Assembly (NCBI RefSeq): GCF_010894405.1
Contig: NZ_JAAIYA010000026.1
Location: forward strand, 47,494-111,493
Direction: 5' to 3'
DNA: 64,000 bases
From: Pyxidicoccus caerfyrddinensis
GTDB taxonomy: Bacteria > Myxococcota > Myxococcia > Myxococcales > Myxococcaceae
Of this stretch, positions 8,926 to 17,337 are shown piece by piece; the stretch's first letter is position 1, and each line of letters begins with the position of its first letter. A program made the position numbers and the translations under genes. Below the pieces are notes generated by a model. It worked only from the letters and a program-made list of their open reading frames with translations, did no database searches and had not been told where the DNA came from.

Positions 8926-8950
8926 CGCGGTGCATTGTCGGCCGTTAGAT
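8922..8950 (+). promoter_or_regulatory. Sigma-70-type promoter of fadIJ
   Basis: -35 TTGACG (8922-8927), 17-bp spacer, -10 TTAGAT (8945-8950). The -35 begins at the end of the upstream gene. Transcription would start near 8957, about 30 nt before the fadI ATG, leaving room for the ribosome-binding site AGGAAGG (8970-8976). Confidence 0.65.
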
Positions 8951-8986
8951 GCGCCTCATCCGACGCAGCAGGAAGGTGAGGCACAC

Positions 8987-10288
8987 ATGGCAAGCGAGAA
9001 GCGCAAGGGCCACCCGAGGGTGGCCATCGTCCGCGGATTGCGGACCCCGTTCGTGAAGGCGGGCTCGGTCTTCTCCGGGCTCACCGCGCTGGACCTCGGC
9101 CGCATGGTGGTCCAGGAGCTCGTCCAGCGGACGGAGCTGGACCCGAACACCATCGACCAGGTGGTCTTCGGCCAGGTCATCCCCACGCTGACGGCCCCGT
9201 CCATCGCCCGCGAGGTGGTCATCGCCGCGGGCCTGCCGAAGAAGATCGAGGCCTTCACCGTGGCGCGCGCCTGCGCCACGTCCATCCAGGCGATGACCAC
9301 GGCGGCCAACGCGATTGCCGTGGGCGAGGCGGACATCATCATCGCCGGTGGCACCGAGTGCATGTCGGACGCCCCCATCTTCACCAGCCGGCCCCTGGCC
9401 CACGCGCTGGTGGCCGCGTCCAAGGGGCGCTCGCTGCCGGAGAAGCTCAAGCCCTTCCAGAAGCTCAAGGGCAAGGACCTGATTCCCGTGCCCCCCGCCA
9501 TCGCCGAGTACTCCACCGGCCTGACGATGGGCGAGAGCGCGGAGAAGATGGCCAAGGAGAACGGCATCTCCCGCGAGGAGCAGGACCGCATCGCCTACAA
9601 CTCGCACCGCAACGCCGCGCGCGCGTGGAAGGACGGCCTCTTCGACAACGAGGTCATGCACGTCGCCGTGCCGCCGAAGTACGAGCAGATTGCCGCGAAG
9701 GACAACATCGTCCGCGACGACACCAGCGTGGAGGCGCTCGGTCAGCTCAAGCCGGTGTTCGACCGCAAGTACGGCACGATTACCGCCGGCAACGCCTCGC
9801 CCCTCACCGACGGCGCCGCGGCGCTGCTGCTGATGAGCGAGGAGCGCGCGAAGGCCCTGGGCTATGAGCCGCTGGGCTACCTGCGCGCGCACGCCTACGC
9901 CGCGACGGACCCGGGCGACCAGCTCCTCCAGGGCCCCGTGTACGCGGTGCCCACCGCGCTCAAGCGCGCGGGCCTCACGCTGGCGGACATCGACCTGGTG
10001 GAGATGCACGAGGCGTTCGCCGCCCAGGTGGCGAGCAACCTCCAGGCGCTGGCGTCCAAGGAGTTCGCGAAGAAGGCCGGCTGGAGCGCGCCGGTGGGCG
10101 AGGTGGACCGCGAGCGGCTCAACGTGACGGGCGGCTCCATCGCCATCGGCCATCCCTTCGGGGCCACGGGGGCGCGCATCGTCACCCAGGCCCTCAACGA
10201 GCTGAAGCGTCGGAACAAGAACACGGTGCTGTGCACCGTCTGCGCCGCCGGTGGCCTGGGTGCCGCCGTGGTCCTGGAGCGTGCGTGA
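8987..10288 (+). CDS. fadI: Acetyl-CoA C-acyltransferase (3-ketoacyl-CoA thiolase)
   Basis: 433 residues from the ATG at 8987, placed 10 bp after AGGAAGG. Catalyses the last step of fatty-acid beta-oxidation, releasing acetyl-CoA from 3-ketoacyl-CoA. The thiolase triad is present: nucleophile C96 (ARACATS), H389 (IGHPFGATG) and C419 (CTVCAAGG). Length and the pairing with a downstream fused hydratase/dehydrogenase fit the FadI branch rather than biosynthetic thiolase. The stop TGA shares a base with the next ATG (TGATG), so the trifunctional complex partners are co-translated. M. xanthus is known to carry fadIJ genes linked to lipid metabolism in development; here that is context, not shown by the sequence. 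Confidence 0.96.
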   Translation: MASEKRKGHPRVAIVRGLRTPFVKAGSVFSGLTALDLGRMVVQELVQRTELDPNTIDQVVFGQVIPTLTAPSIAREVVIAAGLPKKIEAFTVARACATSIQAMTTAANAIAVGEADIIIAGGTECMSDAPIFTSRPLAHALVAASKGRSLPEKLKPFQKLKGKDLIPVPPAIAEYSTGLTMGESAEKMAKENGISREEQDRIAYNSHRNAARAWKDGLFDNEVMHVAVPPKYEQIAAKDNIVRDDTSVEALGQLKPVFDRKYGTITAGNASPLTDGAAALLLMSEERAKALGYEPLGYLRAHAYAATDPGDQLLQGPVYAVPTALKRAGLTLADIDLVEMHEAFAAQVASNLQALASKEFAKKAGWSAPVGEVDRERLNVTGGSIAIGHPFGATGARIVTQALNELKRRNKNTVLCTVCAAGGLGAAVVLERA

Positions 10289-12528
10289 TGGCCATCAAGC
10301 TTGAAGAGCTCGAGGTGAAGCAGGGCTTCCACTACCAGGTGGAGGACGGGGTCGCCGTCATCACGTACGACCTGCCGGACTCGCCCGTGAATACGCTGTC
10401 GCCCGAGACGGGCGAGGTCTTCACCCGCCTCATGTCCCGCGCGGAGGGGGCACCCGAGGTGAAGGCCGTGGTCTTCATCTCCGGCAAGAAGGACAACTTC
10501 GTCGCCGGGGCGAAGATTGATTTCCTGCAGACCATCAAGACGGCGGAAGAGGCCACCGCCATCAGCCGCAACGGCCAGGAGGGCTTCGACCGGCTCGACG
10601 CGTTCCCCAAGCCCGTCGTCGCGGCCATCCATGGTTCATGTCTCGGCGGCGGTCTGGAGTGGGCGCTGGCGTGTGACTACCGCATCGCCACGGACAGCCC
10701 CAAGACGTCGCTGGGCCTGCCGGAGACGCAGCTCGGCCTGATTCCCGGCGCCGGCGGCACCCAGCGGCTGCCCGCGCTCATCGGGGTGCAGGCGGCGCTG
10801 GACCTCATCCTCACCGGCAAGAGCCTCAAGCCCTCCAAGGCGAAGAAGCTGGGCGTGGTGGATGAAGTCGTGCCGGTGCCGCTCTTGCGCAAGCTCGCGG
10901 TGCAGCGCGCGAAGGAGCTGGCGGAGGGCACGCTGAAGGTGGAGCGCACGCGCGGCCAGGGCTTCAAGTCCGTGGTCTCCGGCGGCAAGGCGAAGGGGCT
11001 GGCGGGCTTCTTCCAGGGGCTGGCCAACAAGGAGCTGTGGGCCGAGGTTGCCCTCGAGGACAACCCGCTGGGCCGCAAGCTCGTCTTCGACGAGGCACGC
11101 AAGCAGCTGCTCAAGAAGACGCGCGGCCACTACCCGGCGCAGGAGAAGGTGCTCCAGGTGATTCGCACCGGCCTGGAGTCCGGGCACAAGGCGGGCCAGG
11201 AGGCCGAGGCGAAGGCATTCGGCGAGCTGGTGGTGTCGGACGTCTCCAAGCGGCTGGTCGAAATCTTCTTCGCCACGACGACGCTGAAGAAGGAGAACGG
11301 CACCGCCAACCCCAGCGTGAAGCCGCGCGAGGTGAAGAAGGTGGCGGTGCTGGGCGGCGGCCTGATGGGCGGCGGCATCGCCTACGTGGCCAGCGCGCTG
11401 CAGGGCGTGCCGGTGCGCGTGAAGGACAAGGACGACGCGGGCGTGGGCCGCGCGCTGAAGCAGGTGCAGTCCATCCTGGATGAGCGCACGAAGAAGCGCT
11501 CGCTGACGCCCCGCGAGGCGGCGGCGAAGATGGCGCTCATCACCGCGGGCACGGACTACAGCGGCTTCAAGTCCGCGGACCTCGTCATCGAGGCGGTGTT
11601 CGAGGACCTGAAGCTCAAGCACCGCATCATCGCCGAGGTGGAGGCTGTCACCGGCGACCCGTGCATCTTCGCGTCCAACACCTCCAGCATCCCGATTACG
11701 GAGCTGGCGAAGGGCAGCCGCCGGCCGGCGCAGGTCATCGGGATGCACTACTTCAGCCCGGTGAACAAGATGCCGCTGCTGGAGATCATCACCCACCCGG
11801 GCACCGCCGAGTGGGTGACGGCCACCTGCGTGGAGGTGGGCCGCAAGCAGGGCAAGACGGTCATCGTCGTCAACGACGGGCCGGGTTTCTACACCTCGCG
11901 CATCCTCGCGCCGTACATGAACGAGGCGGCGTACCTCCTGGCGGAGGGCGCGGACATCGCGGAGCTGGACAAGGCGCTCGTGGACTTCGGCTTCCCGGTG
12001 GGGCCGATTACCCTCCTCGACGAGGTGGGCATCGACGTGGCGCAGAAGGTGGGCCCCATCATGGAGGCCGCGTTCGGCAAGCGCATGGCGGCGCCCAAGG
12101 CGCTGGAGAACGTCGTCACCGACGGCCGCCTGGGTCGCAAGACGCAGAAGGGCTTCTACCTGTACGAGGACGGGAAGAAGAAGGAGGTGGACCCGACCAT
12201 CTACGCGCTGCTGCCGCACGGGAAGGACCGCAAGTCCTTCGACCGCGAGGAGATGGCGGAGCGGCTGGTGCTGCAGATGGTGAACGAGGCCGTGCGCTGC
12301 ATGGGCGAGGGCATCCTGCGCAGCGCGCGTGACGGCGACGTGGGCGCCATCTTCGGCCTGGGCTTCCCTCCGTTCCTGGGCGGCCCGCTGCGCTACGTGG
12401 ACAGCCGCGGCCCCGCCGAGGTGCTGCGCAAGCTGGAGCACTTCCACGACAAGCTCGGGGAGCGGTTCACCCCCGCGCCGCACCTCGTGGAGATGGTGAA
12501 GGCGGGCAAGACGTTCTACCCGCGCTGA
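10288..12528 (+). CDS. fadJ: Multifunctional enoyl-CoA hydratase/3-hydroxyacyl-CoA dehydrogenase
   Basis: 746 residues. The N-terminal crotonase domain (~1-300) has the oxyanion segment GSCLGGGLEWAL and the two catalytic glutamates E124 and E146 (GLPETQLGLIPGAGG). A dehydrogenase with the NAD motif VLGGGLMGGG (~354) follows, and the catalytic His lies in IGMHYFSPVNKMP (~485). A C-terminal dimerisation-type domain includes DEVGIDVAQKVG and GFYLYEDGKKKE. It acts with FadI as the beta-oxidation complex. Starts on the fadI stop (TGATG). A strong hairpin follows 24 bp after the stop. The length is typical of FadB/FadJ alpha subunits. Confidence 0.96.
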   Translation: MAIKLEELEVKQGFHYQVEDGVAVITYDLPDSPVNTLSPETGEVFTRLMSRAEGAPEVKAVVFISGKKDNFVAGAKIDFLQTIKTAEEATAISRNGQEGFDRLDAFPKPVVAAIHGSCLGGGLEWALACDYRIATDSPKTSLGLPETQLGLIPGAGGTQRLPALIGVQAALDLILTGKSLKPSKAKKLGVVDEVVPVPLLRKLAVQRAKELAEGTLKVERTRGQGFKSVVSGGKAKGLAGFFQGLANKELWAEVALEDNPLGRKLVFDEARKQLLKKTRGHYPAQEKVLQVIRTGLESGHKAGQEAEAKAFGELVVSDVSKRLVEIFFATTTLKKENGTANPSVKPREVKKVAVLGGGLMGGGIAYVASALQGVPVRVKDKDDAGVGRALKQVQSILDERTKKRSLTPREAAAKMALITAGTDYSGFKSADLVIEAVFEDLKLKHRIIAEVEAVTGDPCIFASNTSSIPITELAKGSRRPAQVIGMHYFSPVNKMPLLEIITHPGTAEWVTATCVEVGRKQGKTVIVVNDGPGFYTSRILAPYMNEAAYLLAEGADIAELDKALVDFGFPVGPITLLDEVGIDVAQKVGPIMEAAFGKRMAAPKALENVVTDGRLGRKTQKGFYLYEDGKKKEVDPTIYALLPHGKDRKSFDREEMAERLVLQMVNEAVRCMGEGILRSARDGDVGAIFGLGFPPFLGGPLRYVDSRGPAEVLRKLEHFHDKLGERFTPAPHLVEMVKAGKTFYPR

Positions 12529-12552
12529 GCGCCGCTGAAGGCTGCACCGGCT

Positions 12553-12580
12553 CGGGAGTCCGCGTCATCGCGGGCTCCCG
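12553..12580 (+). terminator. Hairpin terminator after fadIJ
   Basis: A 12-bp stem (12553-12564 with 12569-12580, one T-G wobble) closes on a 4-nt TCAT loop. It follows the fadJ stop and ends 42 bp before the next ATG. No T-tract is present, which is common at this GC level. Confidence 0.6.
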
Positions 12581-12622
12581 GGCTTGACCGGGGCCGCGTT
12601 CTGGACCAAGCCTGCCGGCCGC

Positions 12623-13756
12623 ATGGTCCGCTCCGCGTCCCGCACCATCCTCCTCGTCACCCTCGTCGCCGTGGTGCTGTGCGGCGCCGCCGCCGGGCTC
12701 GGGGCTCATCGCTACTTCCACAAGAACAAGCAGAACCCCGTCGTTCGCGTGGACGAGTACGTCACCATGGGCTGGGTGGCGTGGGACTCGAGCTGGTACA
12801 TGCGGATTGCCCAGGAGGGCTACGAGTTCACCCCGGGCCAGCAGAGCTCGGTGGCCTTCTTCCCGCTCTACCCGCTGGTCATCCGCGCCGTGCAGACGCT
12901 CGGGCCGGACGTGTACCAGTCCGGCGTCCTCATCACCCTGCTGTGCGGCCCGCTGGCGCTGCTGCTCTTCACCCAATGGGCGCGCGGCCTCACGGACGAG
13001 GCCACCGCGCTGCGGGCCGGCCTGCTGATGGCCTGCTACCCGTTCGCCTTCTATTTCTACGGCGCCATGTACTCGGACGCGCTGTTCGTCCTGCTGGTGA
13101 TTACCGCCTTCCTGCTGCTGGAGCGTGGGCACTTGCTGCCGGCGGTGCTGGTGGCGGCGGTGGCCACGGCGGCGCGGCCGGTGGCGCCCGCGGTGGTGGT
13201 GGGCCTGCTGGTGCGCCGGCTGGAGTGGAAGCACGCGCGCGGTGAAAAGTGGACCGCGGTGGACTTCCTGCCGGTGCTCGCGGGGCTGGGCTTCGGTGGC
13301 TACATGCTCTTTCTCTGGCACAAGTTCGGAGACCCCTTCGCCTTCGTGAAGGTGCAGGGCGCTGCCGGGTGGGACCAGCAGCCCGGCTGGCACTCGTGGC
13401 TGAAGGTGAGCTGGTTCGAGCGCGTCATCCTCCATCCCACGGACAAGCGCGAGGCGTTCCGCCTGGCCGCGCATGCCTTCTTCACACTGCTCGCGCTGGC
13501 GCTGGTGTGGCCCACGCGGAAGCTCTTGGGGTGGGGTTACGCCGTCTACGTGCTGGCGATTGTGGGACTGCCCGCGTGGTCCACGAAGGACTTCATGGGT
13601 ATGGGGCGATATCTCCTGTCCTCGTTCCCCGTGTTCCTCACCGCCGCGATGCTGCTGCGCCAGCGACCGAGGCTGCTGCGGGGCGCGCTCACGGTGGGCG
13701 CAATCTCCGTGGTCGTTCTCTCGTGGGCCTTTGGCGCCGATTATTACATCTCATGA
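12623..13756 (+). CDS. GT-C/PIG-V-like membrane mannosyltransferase family protein
   Basis: 377 residues from the ATG at 12623 (an upstream TTG at 12584 falls next to the fadJ terminator). The chain is strongly hydrophobic, with about eight to ten predicted membrane helices. The motif VAWDSSWYMRIAQEGYEF (~52-69) matches the acidic first-loop motif of PIG-V-type GT-C enzymes, with D55 as likely catalytic residue. Such enzymes move sugars from lipid-phosphate donors outside the cytoplasmic face. It overlaps the following methyltransferase by four bases (ATGA), indicating one operon. The acceptor is unknown. Confidence 0.85.
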   Translation: MVRSASRTILLVTLVAVVLCGAAAGLGAHRYFHKNKQNPVVRVDEYVTMGWVAWDSSWYMRIAQEGYEFTPGQQSSVAFFPLYPLVIRAVQTLGPDVYQSGVLITLLCGPLALLLFTQWARGLTDEATALRAGLLMACYPFAFYFYGAMYSDALFVLLVITAFLLLERGHLLPAVLVAAVATAARPVAPAVVVGLLVRRLEWKHARGEKWTAVDFLPVLAGLGFGGYMLFLWHKFGDPFAFVKVQGAAGWDQQPGWHSWLKVSWFERVILHPTDKREAFRLAAHAFFTLLALALVWPTRKLLGWGYAVYVLAIVGLPAWSTKDFMGMGRYLLSSFPVFLTAAMLLRQRPRLLRGALTVGAISVVVLSWAFGADYYIS

Positions 13757-14421
13757 GCGCACTCCTCGAGCAGGCCCTCGCCCTCTACGCCGCGCTGCCC
13801 GCCGCCGAGCGCTTCCACGTCCATGCTCGCGCAGCTTCCGCGCCGCTGCTGGCCGTGGCCTCGCGGACGCCTTCCGGCACCGTGGCGGACATCGGCTGTG
13901 GACATGGGCTGCTGTCCGCGCTGCTGGCGCTGGCGGACCCGCGCCGCACCGTGCGGGGCGTGGACCCGGACCCGCGCAAGGTGGCGTGGGCGCGGCGGGC
14001 GCTCGCGGGGCTGCCCAACGTGAAGCTCGCGGAAGGCACCGTGGAGGAGACGTTCGCCACCGAGACGGCGGGTGACTTCGATGCGGCGGTGGTTTGCGAC
14101 GTGCTGTACCTCCTGCCCGAGGCGAAGTGGCCTGACTTCCTCCGCACCGTGCACGGGCTGCTCAAGCCCGGCGGGCGCTTCCTGCTGAAGGAGGTGGAGG
14201 GCGACGGCTCCTGGAAGCACCGCAAGGCGCTCCTGCAGGAGTGGGTGATGGTGTCGCTGCTCGGGCGCACGAAGGCCAGCGGCGGCATGGCGCTCAAGCC
14301 GCGCGCGGAGATGACCCGGTTGCTGAAGGACGCGGGCTTCGGCGTGCTCGAGGTGGTGGACCTGGGCCGCGGCTACACCACGCCGCACGTGCTCTACGTC
14401 GCGGAGGCCTGGCTGCCGTAG
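13753..14421 (+). CDS. Class I SAM-dependent methyltransferase
   Basis: 222 residues, ATG overlapping the previous stop (ATGA). The SAM-binding motif I ADIGCGHGLLSALL (~44-57) is followed by GVDPDPRKV (acidic ribose-binding loop) and DAAVVCDVLYLLPE, then the typical LKPGGRFLLKEV strand. The substrate is not recognisable. Its coupling to a PIG-V-like glycosyltransferase suggests it acts on a glycolipid or polysaccharide intermediate; this is inference. The stop is 11 bp from the stop of the convergent deacetylase gene. Confidence 0.85.
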   Translation: MSALLEQALALYAALPAAERFHVHARAASAPLLAVASRTPSGTVADIGCGHGLLSALLALADPRRTVRGVDPDPRKVAWARRALAGLPNVKLAEGTVEETFATETAGDFDAAVVCDVLYLLPEAKWPDFLRTVHGLLKPGGRFLLKEVEGDGSWKHRKALLQEWVMVSLLGRTKASGGMALKPRAEMTRLLKDAGFGVLEVVDLGRGYTTPHVLYVAEAWLP

Positions 14422-14432
14422 GGGAGGGGAGA

Positions 14433-15281
14433 CTACGCGGCCGATGCGAGGCTGCCGTAGGTGTGCAGCTCGATGCCGCGCTCGCGCAGCACGGCCTTCA
14501 CTCGCGGGCTCGTGAGCGCGTCCAGCTCCGCCTGCCAGCCGTAGCGCCATGCCGGGTCCTCCGGCACATGCGGCGCGCCTTCACCGGGGTGGCAGCCAAG
14601 CTCGAAGTCACCCGCCGGCAGCGCATCCAGCGCGTCCAGCAGCGCGCGCTCATCCAGCCGGCCCGCCTCGAACACGCCGCCCGCGCTCACCCGGCGCACG
14701 CCCGGCGTGCTCCACGGTGGCAGCCGCGCCAGCGCCGCCAGCACCGTCGCCTTGAGCGCGGGCCCCGGGGCGCGCAGCCACCGCGTTCTCGGCAGCGCAT
14801 CCGGCCACCGCAGCGGCAGCCCCTCGCGCGCGGCCAGCGCCTCCACCACGCCGCGCACGCCGGGCAGCAGGTGCAGGTGCTGGTGCCCATCCAGGTGGTC
14901 CACCGCCACGCCCAGCTCCCGCGCGCGCTTCAGCTGCGCGGCCAGCTCCACCTCCACCTCTTCACGTCGCACGGCTCCGGCGAGCCACGCCTTCGCGAAG
15001 TCCGCCCAGCTCCCGCGCAGCCGCCCGCCCGGCGCCACCGAGGGCACCGCATGCACGGGCGCCGCCGGAGCCAGCCGGGTGGATAGCGCCAGATGCAGGC
15101 CCACCGCCAGCCCCTGCTCGCGGGCGCGCCCGGCGGCCTCGGGCGCCGTGGGGCCCATGGCCAGCAGGGTGGCGCTGGTGACGATGCCTTCGCGGTGCGC
15201 CCGGAGGATGCCCGCGTCCAGCGAGGGGTGCAGCCCCAGGTCGTCCGCGTTCACCACCAGGCGCGTGAGGGAGCGCGCCAC
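14433..15281 (-). CDS. ChbG/HpnK-family (YdjC) carbohydrate deacetylase
   Basis: 282 residues. YdjC-like proteins are metal-dependent deacetylases acting on small N-acetylated sugars or on hopanoid glucosamine. Visible metal-site motifs are VVNADDLGLHP (D13, D14), VGLHLALS (His in the second strand) and VDHLDGHQHLHLLP. Length matches the family. It sits 12 bp downstream of a GT2 glycosyltransferase gene on the same strand, so the pair probably builds or trims a glycan. Whether the substrate is a hopanoid, as for HpnK, or chitooligosaccharide, as for ChbG, cannot be told from sequence. Confidence 0.88.
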   Translation of the reverse strand: MARSLTRLVVNADDLGLHPSLDAGILRAHREGIVTSATLLAMGPTAPEAAGRAREQGLAVGLHLALSTRLAPAAPVHAVPSVAPGGRLRGSWADFAKAWLAGAVRREEVEVELAAQLKRARELGVAVDHLDGHQHLHLLPGVRGVVEALAAREGLPLRWPDALPRTRWLRAPGPALKATVLAALARLPPWSTPGVRRVSAGGVFEAGRLDERALLDALDALPAGDFELGCHPGEGAPHVPEDPAWRYGWQAELDALTSPRVKAVLRERGIELHTYGSLASAA

Positions 15282-15293
15282 GTTGCGAAGCCC

Positions 15294-16088
15294 TCAGCCC
15301 CGCGCCGCGCGGCCCGGGGGCGGCACCGCGTGGAGCTGCTGCACCGACGGAGGCAGCCGCACCGGCTGGACCGGAGGCTGCGGCGAGCGCGTCTGCGGGT
15401 ACAGCCGCACCAGCTCCTTCACCATCTTCACGATGACCGAAGGCGAGGCCAGCGTGGAGATGCCGCGCGTGCGCGGGAAGTAGTCCACGCCCATCTGGAA
15501 CACGCGGAAGCCCTTGCGGATGGCCTTCACCACCAGCTCCGCGTCGATGAACGAGCCCTGGCTGTGCAGCTCCATGGACTCCAGCACCCGCCGGTGCATC
15601 ACCTTGAAGCTGAAGTTGACGTCCTTGATCTGGATGTCGAACAGCGCGCGGATGAGCAGGTTGTAGACGAACGAGTAGACGATGCGCTTGGGGCCCTCGC
15701 TCGTGCGGTCGAACCGGAAGGCGCAGATCATGTCCGCCTCCAGGTAGTTCATCAGGTGCAGCGAGCGCTCCAGCTCCCGCATGTCCCACGGCAGGTCCAC
15801 ATCCGAGTAGACGACGATGTCCTTCGTCGACGCCGCCAGCCCCGTGCGCATCGCCCCGCCCAGCTTGAGATTCACCGGGTGGTGGATGACCCTCAACTGC
15901 GGCACCTTCTGCGCCAGCGCCTCGCAGATTTCGCGCGTCCGGTCCGTGGAGGCGTCGTTGACGATGATGATTTCGAAGTCGTCCGTCAGCTGGGGGAGTA
16001 CGTCCAGGGCGCGACTTACGGCGCGCTCGACGTAGTCCTCCTCGTTCCACGCGGGAAAGAAGAGGCTGATACTGGGGTACTTGCCCAC
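15294..16088 (-). CDS. GT2 glycosyltransferase, dolichol-phosphate-mannose synthase-like
   Basis: 264 residues if started at GTG 16088 (MGKYPSISLFFPAWNEEDY). An upstream in-frame GTG at 16172 would add 28 residues with no homology features, so the shorter form is preferred. The GT-A fold is shown by FPAWNEEDYVERAV at the N-terminus, FEIIIVNDASTD, VVYSDVDLPWD (DxD metal site) and later FSFKVMHRRVLE. No C-terminal membrane helices are seen; a Pro/Gln-rich tail replaces them. Family members transfer sugar from nucleotide donors to lipid phosphate or glycan. It precedes the ChbG-type deacetylase and diverges from the GGDEF gene. Confidence 0.88.
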   Translation of the reverse strand: MGKYPSISLFFPAWNEEDYVERAVSRALDVLPQLTDDFEIIIVNDASTDRTREICEALAQKVPQLRVIHHPVNLKLGGAMRTGLAASTKDIVVYSDVDLPWDMRELERSLHLMNYLEADMICAFRFDRTSEGPKRIVYSFVYNLLIRALFDIQIKDVNFSFKVMHRRVLESMELHSQGSFIDAELVVKAIRKGFRVFQMGVDYFPRTRGISTLASPSVIVKMVKELVRLYPQTRSPQPPVQPVRLPPSVQQLHAVPPPGRAARG

Positions 16089-16221
16089 GGAGGACCTCGA
16101 CGGAGAAGCGTGCGGGAGTGAACGCGCTCGGTACCAGAGCACTTCCCCCAAATCAACGAGAGGGGGTCGCACCCCGGACTACCGTCGTGATACCGTATGA
16201 GCATCAATTTGCGGGGACACT

Positions 16222-17154
16222 GTGAACTCCAGGCCCTACACCCTGCTCGTGGTGGATGACTCGCAGTCAACGCTGCCCCGGCTGGCCCGCGCCCTGGGGC
16301 CGGAGGACTTCGCGCTCCGGCTGACACCGCATGGGCCGGACGTACCGCGGCTGGCCCGGGGCACGGCCCTGGTGGTGCTCTGCCCGGGCGAGGACGCCGC
16401 GGGGCTGCTCCCGCTCCTGGACCGGTTGATTCCTCCGGAAGGCGGGCCGGCGACGCCCGTCCTGGTGCTGGCCCCCCCGGAGCCTCGCACCCTCTGGCTG
16501 GAGGCGCTCCGCAGGGGCGCCGAGGTCGTTCTTGACCCATGGGACGCCGAGGAACTGGTCGCTCGGGTGCACCGGTGCCTGTCCACGCAGGCCCGGATGG
16601 AGGCGCTCGCCTCGCAGGTCGGCGAGCTGCAGCGGCTGTCGTCGACGGACGGCCTCACGGGCGTCCACAACCACCGGCATTTCCAGGAGCGGCTGCGCGA
16701 GGAGTTCCGCCGCGCCCAGCGCTACGACGACGCGCTGTCGCTCATCCTCCTGGACCTGGACCACTTCAAGAACGTGAATGACCAGTTCGGCCACACGGCC
16801 GGAGACGGGGTGCTGCGCGAGGTGGCCGCGGCGCTCCAGCGCGGCGTGCGCGAGACGGACCTGGTGGCCCGCTACGGAGGGGAGGAGTTCGCGGTGCTGC
16901 TGCCTCGCACCCACCTCACCGGGGCCCTCACCGTGGCGGAGCGCGTGCGCCGCGAGTTGTGCGCCCTGCGCCTGGGCACCGAGGGCACCTTGCGCGTGAC
17001 GGCCTCGCTCGGCGTCTCCACCTTCCCCCACCGCTCCGTCCTCTCCCCGGAGCAGCTCCTCCTCACCGCCGACGAGGCCCTCTACCGGGCCAAGCACGAG
17101 GGGAGAGATCGCATCTGCCTGCACGCCCAGCTCCCCCCGTCTCCGCCCCCCTAG
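16222..17154 (+). CDS. Diguanylate cyclase: degenerate receiver + GGDEF (GGEEF)
   Basis: 310 residues, GTG start. Residues ~5-120 resemble a response-regulator receiver: VVDDSQ keeps the acidic pair, but the phosphoacceptor strand reads ALVVLCPGED, so normal Asp phosphorylation is doubtful. A short helix links to a GGDEF domain (~140-305) with LDLDHFKNVNDQFGH, the active-site motif GGEEF (219-223) and, five residues before it, the inhibitory I-site RETD (210-213). It should make cyclic di-GMP with product feedback inhibition. M. xanthus uses c-di-GMP to control motility and development. It is followed by the kinase/activator pair, separated by a 183-bp region holding that pair's promoter. Confidence 0.93.
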   Translation: MNSRPYTLLVVDDSQSTLPRLARALGPEDFALRLTPHGPDVPRLARGTALVVLCPGEDAAGLLPLLDRLIPPEGGPATPVLVLAPPEPRTLWLEALRRGAEVVLDPWDAEELVARVHRCLSTQARMEALASQVGELQRLSSTDGLTGVHNHRHFQERLREEFRRAQRYDDALSLILLDLDHFKNVNDQFGHTAGDGVLREVAAALQRGVRETDLVARYGGEEFAVLLPRTHLTGALTVAERVRRELCALRLGTEGTLRVTASLGVSTFPHRSVLSPEQLLLTADEALYRAKHEGRDRICLHAQLPPSPPP

Positions 17155-17166
17155 TTGCTCGGCGGC

Positions 17167-17203
17167 TGACCCCGGGTCAAAGACTCTGGGTAGTTATTGA
17201 CCC
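17167..17203. promoter_or_regulatory. Candidate enhancer sites (TGACCC dyad and half-site)
   Basis: A perfect dyad TGACCC-C-GGGTCA spans 17167-17179, and a same-sequence half-site TGACCC lies at 17198-17203. They are roughly 95-140 bp upstream of the -12 of the sigma-54 promoter, the usual distance for sites bound by NtrC-type activators. The dyad could instead be a weak terminator hairpin for the GGDEF gene, but no T-tract follows. Confidence 0.45.
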
Positions 17204-17297
17204 GTTTGATGGGGGAGGGTCTACTCTGACTCACGCACTCTTGGGTAACGAGAGAGTTAAATCTCGTGATTCCAGGAGTTTACCGCGCAACGGCCTC

Positions 17298-17313
17298 TGG
17301 CAGGGCCATTGCA
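17298..17313 (+). promoter_or_regulatory. Sigma-54 (-24/-12) promoter of the hsfBA-like operon
   Basis: TGGCAGGGCCATTGCA matches the consensus TGGCACGNNNNTTGCA with one mismatch and exact spacing. The -12 ends 24 bp before the kinase ATG at 17338, so transcription would start near 17324 with a very short leader. The second gene of this operon is itself a sigma-54 activator. Confidence 0.75.
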
Positions 17314-17337
17314 ATTGTCGTGAGGCAGAAAGAATCC

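Noticed and set aside
16089..16172. Longer GT2 glycosyltransferase starting at GTG 16172
   Set aside because: The extra 28 residues show no family features; the fold begins at KYPSISLFFPAWNEE just after GTG 16088.
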